NCBI GenBank assembly: GCA_023665805.1
Contig: JAMPDJ010000002.1
Span: forward strand, 122,063 to 186,062
Direction of reading: 5' to 3'
DNA length: 64,000 nucleotides
From: Bacteroides sp.
GTDB lineage: Bacteria > Bacteroidota > Bacteroidia > Bacteroidales > Bacteroidaceae
In this document: in pieces, positions 26,516-35,258 of the stretch
Numbering within the stretch: the first letter of the stretch is position 1
Layout of the letters: each line of letters begins with the position of its first letter
The notes under the pieces: generated by a model
The model's input: the letters and a program-made list of their open reading frames with translations, nothing else
Told to the model about the DNA's origin: nothing
The model's database searches: none
Program-made: the position numbers and the translations under genes

Positions 26516-27025
26516 TTGCCCGTTCTGATTGTTGCCACATACGACGAAAATGGAGTACTAGACGCCATGAACGCCGCATGGGGTGGTCAATGTGGTTATC
26601 ACGAGGTAGCTCTAAATCTTGCCACAGGACACAAGACAACCGAAAATATCCGTGCAAACAAGTCTTTCACTCTCAGTATCGGAACGGTTGATACCATGTT
26701 GCTATGCGATTTTTTCGGACTGGTATCCGGACGTAAGGAAAATAAGATTGCAAAAGCCGGTGTAACTGTTGTGAAGAGCGAATTTGTCAATGCCCCTGTG
26801 ATAGCCGAGTTTCCGTTGACAATGGAGTGCAAGGTCATTTCCATCAATGATGAACTCAGCGAAACACGTGTTGTCGGAAAGGTAGTCAATCTACAGGCGG
26901 ATGAAAACCTGTTCAATGAAGCCGGACAACTTGACTATTCATTATCAAATCTAATCATGGCGATAGCAGCATTGTTAGTTTCAGCGACCAAGCCGTTCCC
27001 AAAGAATGGATGGAAAAATAATTGA
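26516..27025 (+). CDS. Flavin reductase family protein, N-terminus frameshifted
   Basis: DIM6/NTAB-type FMN-binding protein: VLIVATYDENG, DAMNAAWGGQCG, LATGHKTTENI and LSIGTVDTM are family-typical. In this frame the only upstream start is a TTG at 26516. A natural ATG at 26475 (KKIFFKTEP) is in a different frame and hits TAG after ten codons. Adding one T to the seven-T run at 26485-26491 would join the two into a normal N-terminus. The gene is therefore either frameshifted, phase variable, or affected by a sequencing error. Last gene of the redox block. Confidence 0.75.
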   Translation: MPVLIVATYDENGVLDAMNAAWGGQCGYHEVALNLATGHKTTENIRANKSFTLSIGTVDTMLLCDFFGLVSGRKENKIAKAGVTVVKSEFVNAPVIAEFPLTMECKVISINDELSETRVVGKVVNLQADENLFNEAGQLDYSLSNLIMAIAALLVSATKPFPKNGWKNN

Positions 27026-27322
27026 CTAAGCCCATCCCTTAGGTAGTCTGCACATATAATTAACCCAAACAAAGAAAAAATCAAGCATCAAGTAGTGATA
27101 CTCAATGCCTGACTTGGTTATATGCGAGTTTATCCAACTCATCCTCTCATCTCACATCTTGGTGAATTATCCATCCAATAGTTGGGAGTATAGCTCTTAA
27201 CAGTAATTCTGGTTTCATACCGCAAAGTCAACAACTTTACAGTTAACCATCGAGAGGGGATGAGCCATCTCACAACTAAATCCTATACGCTGACACGTTG
27301 TTATAGCTGTTTTATATAAAGG
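27026..27322. other. Intergenic region after the redox block
   Basis: About 300 bp, AT-rich, with no gene, promoter or repeat that I can support. Confidence 0.5.
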
Positions 27323-27349
27323 AAAAAGCTCGCTGAATTTCAGCGAGCT
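27323..27349 (-). terminator. Terminator of tRNA-Ser
   Basis: On the minus strand an 11-bp perfect stem (AGCTCGCTGAA and its complement) is followed by five Ts, just downstream of the tRNA 3' end. A standard intrinsic terminator. Confidence 0.8.
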
Positions 27350-27357
27350 AATCTTCT

Positions 27358-27445
27358 TGGCGGAGAGAGAGGGATTCGAACCCCCGGCACCTCTCAGTGC
27401 GGCAGTTTTCAAGACTGCTGTAATCGACCACTCTACCATCTCTCC
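27358..27445 (-). tRNA. tRNA-Ser (anticodon UGA)
   Basis: An 88-base tRNA including an encoded CCA. The 7-bp acceptor stem is GGAGAGA with TCTCTCC. The anticodon loop reads CTTGAAA, giving TGA. A long variable arm, GGTTCGAATCC in the T arm and discriminator G73 are all serine features. Its 3' end faces the AT-rich redox block, the side where islands usually insert, but no integrase or duplicated 3' end was seen. Confidence 0.95.
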
Positions 27446-27575
27446 AGACATCCATAGTGGACGTGCTCCCTTTCAAAAGCGATGCAAAGGTAATGCTTTT
27501 TCGTGAAACCTGCAAATATATACAGACTTTTTTCATGCTGAAGATTGAAATATCATATATATTAAAAAAAATGAC

Positions 27576-27583
27576 TACTTTTG
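27576..27583 (+). promoter_or_regulatory. -7 box of the PAP2 gene
   Basis: TACTTTTG, exact TAnnTTTG match, 29 bp upstream of the ATG at 27613. This supports that start over the longer open frame beginning at 27457. Confidence 0.45.
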
Positions 27584-27612
27584 TGGACACAAAGACCACT
27601 CACGAAGAAATA

Positions 27613-28365
27613 ATGACCAAAATAACATTTACCATTTGCATCCTCCTGAACATAATCTGCGCCAGTGCACAGGTGGATTCAGTCCGCATCATGTTCGGCA
27701 AGAACGGCAAAATCAGCCTCCCGGTGAATACTCGCATCACTAACAAAGAATTCAACCTCAACCGACTGCACCACTCATTCAGTCTGGCCGCACCGGTGGC
27801 CATAGTGGGTTTCGCCATGATGCCTGCGGACCATCCAATACGAGACAGAGTGGTAAATGGCATGCCACGATTCCACACAGAGGTGGACAATTACATCCAG
27901 TACTTACCGCTTGCAGCCCAACTGACCATGGGACTTAGCGGCGTAAAGGGCCGTAGCAAGGACAGGTGGCAATTGATTGCTACCGATGCCATGGCAGCAG
28001 CCATGATGGCCACAATGGTAAACGGCTTAAAGCATGGCGTAAACCGCACACGGCCCAATGGCAGGCACGGAAGTTTTCCATCAGGTCACACGGCCACCGC
28101 ATTCATGGGTGCCACATTGCTGGCACACGAGTATGGGCACAAAAGTATTTGGATTCCCATCGCCGGATATTCGGTGGCCACGACCACAGGTGTATTGCGG
28201 ATACTCAACAATCGCCATTACGCCAGCGATGTATTGGTGGGAGCCGCCATAGGTATCGCTTCTGCGGAATTGGCATACTGGGCAAGTGATGCCATATTCA
28301 ACAAGCGCAAGCTTTTCAAAAACAAGAAAGCGCGCATACATTACGAGGCTATCGAGAATTACTGA
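27613..28365 (+). CDS. PAP2-family phosphatase
   Basis: Membrane-associated or periplasmic phosphatase of 250 residues with a signal peptide (TKITFTICILLNIICASAQ). The three PAP2 motifs are present: KHGVNRTRP, SFPSGHTA and RILNNRHYASD. Relatives dephosphorylate lipid phosphates such as undecaprenyl pyrophosphate or lipid A. The start at 27613 fits both the signal peptide and the promoter. It converges with the next gene with a 16-bp gap. Confidence 0.9.
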   Translation: MTKITFTICILLNIICASAQVDSVRIMFGKNGKISLPVNTRITNKEFNLNRLHHSFSLAAPVAIVGFAMMPADHPIRDRVVNGMPRFHTEVDNYIQYLPLAAQLTMGLSGVKGRSKDRWQLIATDAMAAAMMATMVNGLKHGVNRTRPNGRHGSFPSGHTATAFMGATLLAHEYGHKSIWIPIAGYSVATTTGVLRILNNRHYASDVLVGAAIGIASAELAYWASDAIFNKRKLFKNKKARIHYEAIENY

Positions 28366-28381
28366 CCCCAACGCCACAACT

Positions 28382-28747
28382 TCATTTTTCTTCAGTATAT
28401 CCAGCCCATACGAGCAAACGTCGCAGATATTCCTCTTCTCCCCTGTCATCTCCACGGAACGAAAATGTCTTACCCTTGCCATTAAGGGCATAGAGCACAC
28501 GATCCATCAAACGCTGGAGATGGCCTTCCGGCTGCAGGTATAATTCCAGACAATCAGCCGAAGTAATGAGAGGGATACACTTTTGGGCATCATCGTTATA
28601 CGACACACATTGTTTAAGGATCCTGCAGCGCATGCATCCACGGCACTTGCCTATTTCCTGCTCATCCACCGCCAACACCTTTGTATTGTCGTCGGAAGAC
28701 ACAACACCATCCCTACGCGTACATATTACAAGTTTATTTCCACACAT
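28382..28747 (-). CDS. Short iron-sulfur flavoprotein-like protein
   Basis: A 121-residue protein whose cysteines 35, 38, 41 and 47 (KCRGCMRCRILKQC) fit the compact CX2CX2CX4-7C cluster of iron-sulfur flavoproteins in the FMN reductase family. The following NDDAQKCIPLITSADCLEL matches the region after that cluster. The usual N-terminal flavin phosphate loop (GSxRxxGxT) is missing and the protein is about half normal length. It may bind only an Fe-S cluster or be a shortened gene. Function unknown. Confidence 0.6.
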   Translation of the reverse strand: MCGNKLVICTRRDGVVSSDDNTKVLAVDEQEIGKCRGCMRCRILKQCVSYNDDAQKCIPLITSADCLELYLQPEGHLQRLMDRVLYALNGKGKTFSFRGDDRGEEEYLRRLLVWAGYTEEK

Positions 28748-29075
28748 ATAAATTACACCTGTTTTTATTTACTACCAACAACAACCGCTGTCGCATCTGA
28801 CATGCAATGACATGATAGTGTATCCGCATATGTCCTTTCTCGTTTCTTGACATTAGCCTCCAGTCACCATGTGCTATCGTTGATACATTTTTATCCATTA
28901 CAAAATTACCATTTCCTGACCATTCACACAATAGCATGGTACCTACAAAGCACACGCCAAGGTCTTTTTTAATCATATTTTAGGTTTTGATTAACATATA
29001 TTTAGGCGCAACAAGGCTATGTCAGGAAAAAAATGTAACTTTGTGCACGAATATACAAATAACACTACATAAGCA
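28748..29075. other. Divergent intergenic region before thrS
   Basis: About 330 bp, AT-rich, holding the thrS -7 box at 29036-29043. No T-box or other structured leader is apparent, and the thrS leader would be about 25 bases. Confidence 0.5.
29036..29043 (+). promoter_or_regulatory. -7 box of thrS
   Basis: TAACTTTG, exact consensus, 32 bp before the thrS ATG. Confidence 0.5.
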
Positions 29076-31019
29076 ATGATCAATATCACATTCCCCGATG
29101 GTTCCGTGCGCCAATATGAAGCAGGAATCACCGGCCTCCAAATAGCAGAGAGCATTAGCAGCCGTCTGGCCCAGGAAGTGCTCGCATGCGGAGTAAATGG
29201 AGAAACCGTAGAGTTGAACCGCCCCATCAACGAGGATGCCAACATACGCCTGTACAAATGGGAGGACGAAGAAGGCAAGCATGCCTTTTGGCACACCAGT
29301 GCCCACTTGATGGCCGAAGCTTTGCAGGAACTGTACCCAGGCACCCAATTCGGCATTGGTCCCGCCATAGAAAACGGTTTTTATTATGACATCATACCAG
29401 CCGAAGGCGTGGTAATCCGCGATTCCGTTTTTGAGGATATTGAAAAAAAGTTCCTTGAGTTGGCACAACGCAAGGAACAACTCATTCGCCATGACATCAG
29501 CAAAGCTGACGCCCTGGAGTTTTTCGGACAGCGTGGACAGACATACAAGAACGAACTGATTCAGGATTTGGAAGACGGACATATCACCACCTACACCCAA
29601 GGTGCCTTCACAGACCTCTGTCGTGGTCCGCACTTGGTGTCTACAGCACCCATCAAGGCCTTCAAGATACTTAGCACCAGTTCGGCCTATTGGCGTGGTG
29701 ACGAAAAACGCCCTCAGATGACACGTATCTACGCCATCTCTTTCCCAAAACAGAAAATGCTGACCGAACACATGCAACTTTTGGAGGAAGCCAAGAAACG
29801 CGACCATCGCCGCATTGGCAAGGAGATGGAACTGTTCATGTTTTCCGACCTCGTCGGCAAGGGTTTACCCATTTGGTTACCAAAGGGCACCGCCCTCAGA
29901 TTGCGCTTGGAGGACTTCCTTAAGAAAATACAGCGCCGTTATGGCTACGAACAGGTCATGTGCCCCCATATTGGCGGCAAGGGTCTTTATGTTACCTCCG
30001 GACACTGGGATCACTATGGCAAGGACAGCTTCCAGCCCATCCAGACTCCCGAGGAAGGCGAAGAGTATTTGCTCAAACCCATGAACTGTCCACATCATTG
30101 CCAAATCTTTGCCTGCAAGCCCCGTTCCTACAAGGAACTACCTTTCCGTTGTGCTGAGTTTGGTACCGTATATCGTTATGAGCAGAGCGGTGAATTGCAC
30201 GGTCTAACGCGCGTGCGCTCCTTTACTCAAGACGACGCCCATATTTTCTGCCGTCCCGACCAGGTCAAGCAGGAATTCATCCGCGTAATGGAGATTATCC
30301 AGATAATATTCAAGGCTTTGGACTTCGATAACTTTGAGGCACAGATTTCTCTTCGCGACCCAGCCGATACTGAAAAGTACATCGGCTCTGACGAAGTGTG
30401 GGATGCTGCCGAAAGCGCCATCATAGAGGCCTGCGCCGAGAAAGGCATGAAGACCACAACGGAATTGGGCGAAGCCGCATTCTACGGTCCCAAGTTGGAC
30501 TTCATGGTCAAAGACGCACTTGGCCGTCGCTGGCAATTGGGCACCATTCAAGTCGACTACAATCTGCCGGAGCGTTTCAAACTTGAATACACAGGAGAGG
30601 ACGGCAAAAAGCATCGCCCTGTAATGATTCATCGCGCGCCATTCGGCTCCATGGAACGCTTCACTGCCGTGTTAATCGAACATACCGCCGGACGTTTCCC
30701 CTTGTGGCTTGTTCCTGACCAGGTTGCCATTCTGCCTGTGAGCGAAAAGTATCAAGAGTATGCCGAAAAGCTACGCGAGTACTTCGACACCCAGGATGTG
30801 CGTTGCTACATCGACGACCGTTCAGAAAAGATTGGTCGCAAAATACGTGACAACGAATTGAAACACACTCCTTATCTTCTCGTGGTCGGCGAGAAAGAGC
30901 AGGCCGAAGGCACAGTCAGCTTCCGCAGACAGGGCGGTGGCGAGCAAGGATGCATGAAATTCGAGGATTTCGCAAAGAAAATCAACGACGAAGTGCGTAA
31001 TATGACGGAAAATTACTAA
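29076..31019 (+). CDS. thrS: Threonyl-tRNA synthetase
   Basis: Charges tRNA-Thr; full length at 647 residues. Domain order is TGS (about 1-62), the editing domain with HxxxH-type [11 protein letters not shown], a class II catalytic core with the zinc-binding MNCPHHC, and a C-terminal anticodon-binding domain. It opens the conserved thrS-infC-rpmI-rplT cluster. The stop codon overlaps the infC -7 box. Confidence 0.98.
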   Translation: MINITFPDGSVRQYEAGITGLQIAESISSRLAQEVLACGVNGETVELNRPINEDANIRLYKWEDEEGKHAFWHTSAHLMAEALQELYPGTQFGIGPAIENGFYYDIIPAEGVVIRDSVFEDIEKKFLELAQRKEQLIRHDISKADALEFFGQRGQTYKNELIQDLEDGHITTYTQGAFTDLCRGPHLVSTAPIKAFKILSTSSAYWRGDEKRPQMTRIYAISFPKQKMLTEHMQLLEEAKKRDHRRIGKEMELFMFSDLVGKGLPIWLPKGTALRLRLEDFLKKIQRRYGYEQVMCPHIGGKGLYVTSGHWDHYGKDSFQPIQTPEEGEEYLLKPMNCPHHCQIFACKPRSYKELPFRCAEFGTVYRYEQSGELHGLTRVRSFTQDDAHIFCRPDQVKQEFIRVMEIIQIIFKALDFDNFEAQISLRDPADTEKYIGSDEVWDAAESAIIEACAEKGMKTTTELGEAAFYGPKLDFMVKDALGRRWQLGTIQVDYNLPERFKLEYTGEDGKKHRPVMIHRAPFGSMERFTAVLIEHTAGRFPLWLVPDQVAILPVSEKYQEYAEKLREYFDTQDVRCYIDDRSEKIGRKIRDNELKHTPYLLVVGEKEQAEGTVSFRRQGGGEQGCMKFEDFAKKINDEVRNMTENY

Positions 31020-31024
31020 CTTTG
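31017..31024 (+). promoter_or_regulatory. -7 box of infC overlapping the thrS stop codon
   Basis: TAACTTTG at 31017-31024; its first three bases are the thrS TAA stop. infC begins 22 bp further on, so infC-rpmI-rplT probably has its own promoter. Confidence 0.45.
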
Positions 31025-31045
31025 CACTCCGAAACATATCTTTTA

Positions 31046-31711
31046 ATGAAGAAAGACAACAAGTTAAAAGTGACCTATCGCGTCAACGGGCAAATCAGAG
31101 TCCCCGAGGTGCGTATCGTTGGCGACAATATCGAAAGCCAAGTACTATCCATTGGACGTGCCCGCCAGATGGCAGAGGATATGGGAGTAGACCTCGTGGA
31201 AATAAGTCCCAATGCTGATCCCCCAGTATGTCGTCTCATAGAATTCACAAAATTCATCTATTTGCAGAAAAAGCATGCCAAAGAGGTAAAAGCCAAGCAA
31301 GTAAAGATTGACGTAAAGGAGATACGTTTCGGTCCGCAAACAGACGACCACGACTACGAGTTCAAGCTTAAACACGCAAAGGGATTCCTTTCTGATGGCG
31401 ACAAGGTGAAAGCCTATGTGTTCTTCAAGGGACGTTCCATCCTCTTCAAGGAACAAGGAGAAGTTCTTCTTCTTCGATTTGCCCAGGACTTGGAAGAATA
31501 TGGCAAGGTCGAATCCATGCCCACTCTTGAGGGAAAACGTATGACCATGTTCATTGCTCCCAAGAAAGTGATTGCCAAGCAAATGAAAACGGCTGAGGAA
31601 TTGGAAAGCGAAAGGGTGTCTACAGAAGCACCAGCCAAGAAACTCCCTCAGCAAAAGGCACGGAAGGAATACACCGGTCCCAAGGTAGAAGGCGAGGATT
31701 TTGATGACTGA
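31046..31711 (+). CDS. infC: Translation initiation factor IF-3
   Basis: Binds the 30S subunit and checks initiator tRNA and start codon. From Met 31046 it is 221 residues, longer than the ~180 of E. coli IF-3 because of a charged C-terminal tail (about 185-221, ending EGEDFDD). The N-domain has [11 protein letters not shown] and the C-domain [11 protein letters not shown]. It starts with ATG, not the AUU used for autoregulation in enterics. The earlier TTG at 31022 falls inside the -7 box and is rejected. Confidence 0.96.
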   Translation: MKKDNKLKVTYRVNGQIRVPEVRIVGDNIESQVLSIGRARQMAEDMGVDLVEISPNADPPVCRLIEFTKFIYLQKKHAKEVKAKQVKIDVKEIRFGPQTDDHDYEFKLKHAKGFLSDGDKVKAYVFFKGRSILFKEQGEVLLLRFAQDLEEYGKVESMPTLEGKRMTMFIAPKKVIAKQMKTAEELESERVSTEAPAKKLPQQKARKEYTGPKVEGEDFDD

Positions 31712-31832
31712 ATCAACCGTTCATACACCATATATATAATACGAGGATTTAGACAAATCGGAAATATCTGTGCGCCGTGTCTTTTGGATACGCGGCCACG
31801 ATTAGTAAATAACACTTTAATTACTTACACAA

Positions 31833-32030
31833 ATGCCAAAAGTAAAGACCAATTCCGGTGCAAAGAAGCGTTTCGCCCTCACCGGAACCGGCAAGGTAAA
31901 GCGTCATCACGCCTACCACAGCCACATTCTGACCAAGAAGACCAAGAAGCAGAAGCGCAACTTGGATCACAGTGACCTCGTAGTAACAGCCGACATGAAG
32001 CAGGTAAAAGACCTGTTGTGCATGCGTTAA
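31833..32030 (+). CDS. rpmI: 50S ribosomal protein L35
   Basis: A 65-residue basic ribosomal protein, full length ([21 protein letters not shown] at the start). It sits between infC and rplT as usual. The 121-bp gap before it could hold the L20-responsive leader known in other bacteria; only an imperfect hairpin around 31772-31800 is visible. Confidence 0.97.
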   Translation: MPKVKTNSGAKKRFALTGTGKVKRHHAYHSHILTKKTKKQKRNLDHSDLVVTADMKQVKDLLCMR

Positions 32031-32057
32031 ACATTAACCCCTAAAAGACAAAAGAAA

Positions 32058-32402
32058 ATGCCAAGATCAGTCAATCATGTCGCATCACGCGCTAAGAGAA
32101 AGAAGATATTGGGTCTGACCAGAGGTTACTTTGGCGCCCGCAAAAACGTTTGGACCGTTGCTAAGAACACTTGGGAGAAAGGTCTTACCTATGCTTTCCG
32201 CGACCGTCGCAACAAGAAGCGCACTTTCCGCGCTCTGTGGATTCAGCGTATCAACGCTGCCGCTCGTCTGGAAGGCCTCAGCTACAGCCAGCTGATGGGT
32301 CTGTTGCACAAAGCAGGCATTGAGATTAACCGTAAGGTTCTCGCTGACCTCGCTGTCAACAATCCAGAAGCTTTCAAGGCAATAGTAGCCAAGGTAAAGT
32401 AA
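32058..32402 (+). CDS. rplT: 50S ribosomal protein L20
   Basis: A 114-residue 23S rRNA-binding protein needed early in 50S assembly; in other bacteria it represses its own operon. It begins [28 protein letters not shown], typical of the family. It lies 27 bp after rpmI and is followed by a hairpin. Confidence 0.97.
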   Translation: MPRSVNHVASRAKRKKILGLTRGYFGARKNVWTVAKNTWEKGLTYAFRDRRNKKRTFRALWIQRINAAARLEGLSYSQLMGLLHKAGIEINRKVLADLAVNNPEAFKAIVAKVK

Positions 32403-32711
32403 CAGGATTCAAAACAAATCCAAAATTTCGCAACGCCCACCCTTGTGAAAGGGCGGGCGTTGTTCTGTATATACATCAAACAACATACTAAGTGGGATTT
32501 GAAACTTAATCCATACTATATTATCATTATATTCTGTCCGTTAATACTCGCTCTTTTTGCTTGCTTAGTGCTTGTAGGTCAGTCACAATGCACACACTGC
32601 CAATTCATTACGGCACATTACAATTCAAAAAACAGCTTCGTCTTAACTACACAGTAATTTCCAGTTCCTACTTACCAGGTACGCAAAATAAATTATAGCA
32701 CATCCTGCATC
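32403..32711. other. Intergenic region after rplT
   Basis: About 310 bp. It contains the hairpin at 32431-32462 and otherwise AT-rich DNA without a recognisable gene or clear promoter. Confidence 0.5.
32431..32462 (+). terminator. Hairpin terminator candidate after rplT
   Basis: AACGCCCACCCTT and AAGGGCGGGCGTT form a strong GC-rich stem with one A/C mismatch and a short loop. It is followed by TTCTG rather than a long T-run, so termination is plausible but not certain. Confidence 0.55.
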
Positions 32712-33572
32712 ATGATAAGTGCCAGTATAGTCACATACAATGATCACCTCTTGGACATAGAAGCCATACTACGCTCCATCATAGCATCTCCCATAAGAAA
32801 GGTATGGATCATAGATCATAGCGATGAAGTTTTTACCCTGCGGGAAGAACTGCAGCAATATATGCATCGCGACGAGGATATTCGCGCACACATACAGCGT
32901 GGCTTCCAGATAGAATACCTGCACGAGGACAACACTGGATATGGGCGTGGCAATAACCGTGCCATACGGCTGGCCATGGCGGAAGGCAGTCAATACCATC
33001 TGGTTGTAAATCCCGATGTATGGTTTTCATCTGATGTCATCCCCACCATATGGAAATACATGGAAGAGCACGGCGAAGTGGGGCAAATCATGCCTAAGGT
33101 ATTGTTCCTTGACGGCAACATACAGCCTCTCGCCAAACTTCTACCTACACCTGTAGACATGTTCTGCCGGATGTTTTTGCCTGAATGCATGTTTGCCAAA
33201 CGCAACAGAAGATACGAACTGGCACACTCCGGATACAAGACTATGCTCAACGTTCCATGTCTTTCCGGCTGTTTCATGTTCTTGCGCATCAACGCTTTGT
33301 ATGACATCGGCCTTTTCGACGAACGTTATTTCATGTATGCCGAGGATTTCGATCTCACTCGACGCATACACCGAAAATATCGTACACTGTTCTTTCCGCA
33401 AGTTTCCATTTTCCACAAGTTCAACAGAGGTTCGCACCGTTCTTTCCGTCTCTTTCTTGCACACACCGTCAGCATGATACGGTATTTCAACAAGTTCGGC
33501 TGGATTTATGACAGTGAACGACGCAAGTTCAATCGAAACATACTAAAGGAAATAAAAGAAACGCAAAAGTAG
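32712..33572 (+). CDS. Family 2 glycosyltransferase (WbbL-like)
   Basis: GT-A fold transferase of 286 residues. SIVTYNDHL opens the fold, NTGYGRGNNRAI binds the nucleotide sugar, and NPDVWF is the DxD-like metal site. LSGCFMFLR and FDERYFMYAEDFDLTRRI are typical of rhamnosyl- and related transferases of O-antigen synthesis. Donor and acceptor are unknown. No other glycosyltransferase is adjacent, so its pathway is not shown by context. Confidence 0.88.
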   Translation: MISASIVTYNDHLLDIEAILRSIIASPIRKVWIIDHSDEVFTLREELQQYMHRDEDIRAHIQRGFQIEYLHEDNTGYGRGNNRAIRLAMAEGSQYHLVVNPDVWFSSDVIPTIWKYMEEHGEVGQIMPKVLFLDGNIQPLAKLLPTPVDMFCRMFLPECMFAKRNRRYELAHSGYKTMLNVPCLSGCFMFLRINALYDIGLFDERYFMYAEDFDLTRRIHRKYRTLFFPQVSIFHKFNRGSHRSFRLFLAHTVSMIRYFNKFGWIYDSERRKFNRNILKEIKETQK

Positions 33573-33653
33573 GCCATAGGCAATAAATCTCAGAAAACAG
33601 GAAACAGCCAAGTACAAAAAGCAAGCAACAATTAGCGTAAAGTAAAATAAAGC

Positions 33654-34637
33654 ATGGATAATATACTTTCCTTTATCAAACGTTGGGGATTGGTAGTAAG
33701 CATGCTCACAGGAGCCGGAGCATACTGCGTATACATAAACATAAAGGCATTGGACCATACACATGCCATGGCCAATCAAGCTATACAAATCGTACAGCCT
33801 ACACTGTTGTTCTCCATGCTGTTACTTACATTCCTGAAGGTAAGGATATCAGACCTGCACCTGCGTAAATGGCAAACAGCAGGCCTGGCACTGCAAGGGG
33901 GCGTATGGATTCTTGGAGCACTGCTACTCAAGACATTGCCTATGTCACACACTTTGAACCTGGCTTTGCAGGGATTCCTACTGTGCATGATATGCCCTAC
34001 TGCCACTGCAGCAGCCGTTATTACAGGAAAGCTGGGCGGAAACCAAGGTTCGCTAACCATGTACCTTATCATGGCCAACCTATTGGCTTCTTTGTTAATA
34101 CCGGCCATGTTGCCATTTATATTTCAACAGGACGGCATGACTTTCTGGACCACATTCAGCAAGATTGTGATAAAGATTTTCCCCCTGCTCTTCCTGCCGT
34201 TTATCTGTGCATGCCTTATGCGCAAAACCATGCCACGGCTGACAAGACTGCTTACGAGTATCCCCAATGCCGCCTTCTACCTGTGGATGGTTGCGCTTTC
34301 CCTGGCCATAGCCGTCAGCGTCAAGACCATGCACCACAGCATCAGTGCCGGTCATGGCATCATGCCACAAGTGGCCATAGCCGCCAGCAGCCTCATCGCA
34401 TGTACAATCCAATTCTCTTTCGGCCGATGGATGGGAAAGCACCTGAGCCGATACACACAGGACGAAGTCATCAGTTCCACACAAAGTCTTGGCCAAAAGA
34501 ACACCATCTTCTCCATATGGTGCGGATACACGTTCATGGATCCGCTCAGCAGCATCGCAGGCGGTTTCTACAGTATCTGGCACAATGTCTACAACTCTTA
34601 CCAACTGGCCAGGAAAAAAGACTCCCTCCGCCAATGA
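33654..34637 (+). CDS. Bile acid:sodium symporter (BASS) family transporter
   Basis: A polytopic inner-membrane protein of 327 residues with about nine to ten hydrophobic segments. CMICPTATAAAVITGKLGGN (near residue 117) matches a BASS core helix crossing, and SLGQKNTIFSIW matches the second sodium-site region. Bacterial members move bile acids, pantoate or other organic anions with sodium; the substrate here is unknown. Confidence 0.75.
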   Translation: MDNILSFIKRWGLVVSMLTGAGAYCVYINIKALDHTHAMANQAIQIVQPTLLFSMLLLTFLKVRISDLHLRKWQTAGLALQGGVWILGALLLKTLPMSHTLNLALQGFLLCMICPTATAAAVITGKLGGNQGSLTMYLIMANLLASLLIPAMLPFIFQQDGMTFWTTFSKIVIKIFPLLFLPFICACLMRKTMPRLTRLLTSIPNAAFYLWMVALSLAIAVSVKTMHHSISAGHGIMPQVAIAASSLIACTIQFSFGRWMGKHLSRYTQDEVISSTQSLGQKNTIFSIWCGYTFMDPLSSIAGGFYSIWHNVYNSYQLARKKDSLRQ

Positions 34638-34682
34638 CGCGGCAGAAGGAAATCATTATCCTTGGCACGTAAACCACACGAC

Positions 34683-35249
34683 TTACTGCATCCTTATAGC
34701 CCGTTCGCGTCCGGCATCCCAGTACTTGCAGTCCAGTTCAAAGAAAGTCGAGGTATAGGGTTTGTCCAAATTGGTCTTGATGATAACCACCCGAAACAGT
34801 TTGCTCACACTATCCAAGCGTTGTATCAATTCCTCATGCGGCACATATTCCACATCCCCCGGTGCAAACACATGCCTCATGGCCTCAACATGCTTGTCCC
34901 ATCCCGGACACAAGGCTTCTGACATGGCCGTACGCTCGCTATCCTGATAGATATGAGCAAAAACATGCGGAACGGCCTTTATCATTCTGTCCACCTCGGC
35001 CACAACCTGCTCGTATTCTTCCGTGGCATACAGGGTGAGAATACCAGGCTGCGTTTGCAAAGGGTAGGCCATATCTGTGATTACTATCCAATTGCGATGC
35101 CCCAGCAGGGGAAGCATGTCCTGCAGTTGATGTTTCCAATTCACTTGTTCCATAATATTTTCCTCCATATTATATCTATTCATGCCTCCGCGGCATGAGA
35201 CGAAAGCCAATGCAAGAAGGATGCACACGACCGATGCTTTCATTTTCAT
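34683..35249 (-). CDS. RbsD/FucU-like lipoprotein
   Basis: A 188-residue predicted lipoprotein (lipobox LAFVSC, Cys near 19). The mature part resembles RbsD/FucU sugar mutarotases: LPLLGHRNWIVITDMAYP near the start and KPYTSTFFELDC near the end correspond to the conserved LGHTD..D..LP and C-terminal segments. Those enzymes convert sugar anomers and are cytoplasmic, so a lipoprotein version would work in the periplasm or outer membrane. It lies 9 bp after the GH116 gene, suggesting it handles the released sugar. Confidence 0.62.
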   Translation of the reverse strand: MKMKASVVCILLALAFVSCRGGMNRYNMEENIMEQVNWKHQLQDMLPLLGHRNWIVITDMAYPLQTQPGILTLYATEEYEQVVAEVDRMIKAVPHVFAHIYQDSERTAMSEALCPGWDKHVEAMRHVFAPGDVEYVPHEELIQRLDSVSKLFRVVIIKTNLDKPYTSTFFELDCKYWDAGRERAIRMQ

Positions 35250-35258
35250 TGTCCTATG

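Noticed and set aside
27358..27445. tRNA-Ser as an attachment site for the redox block
   Set aside because: No second copy of the tRNA 3' end was found near 20.8 kb and no integrase gene is present, so no att site is claimed.
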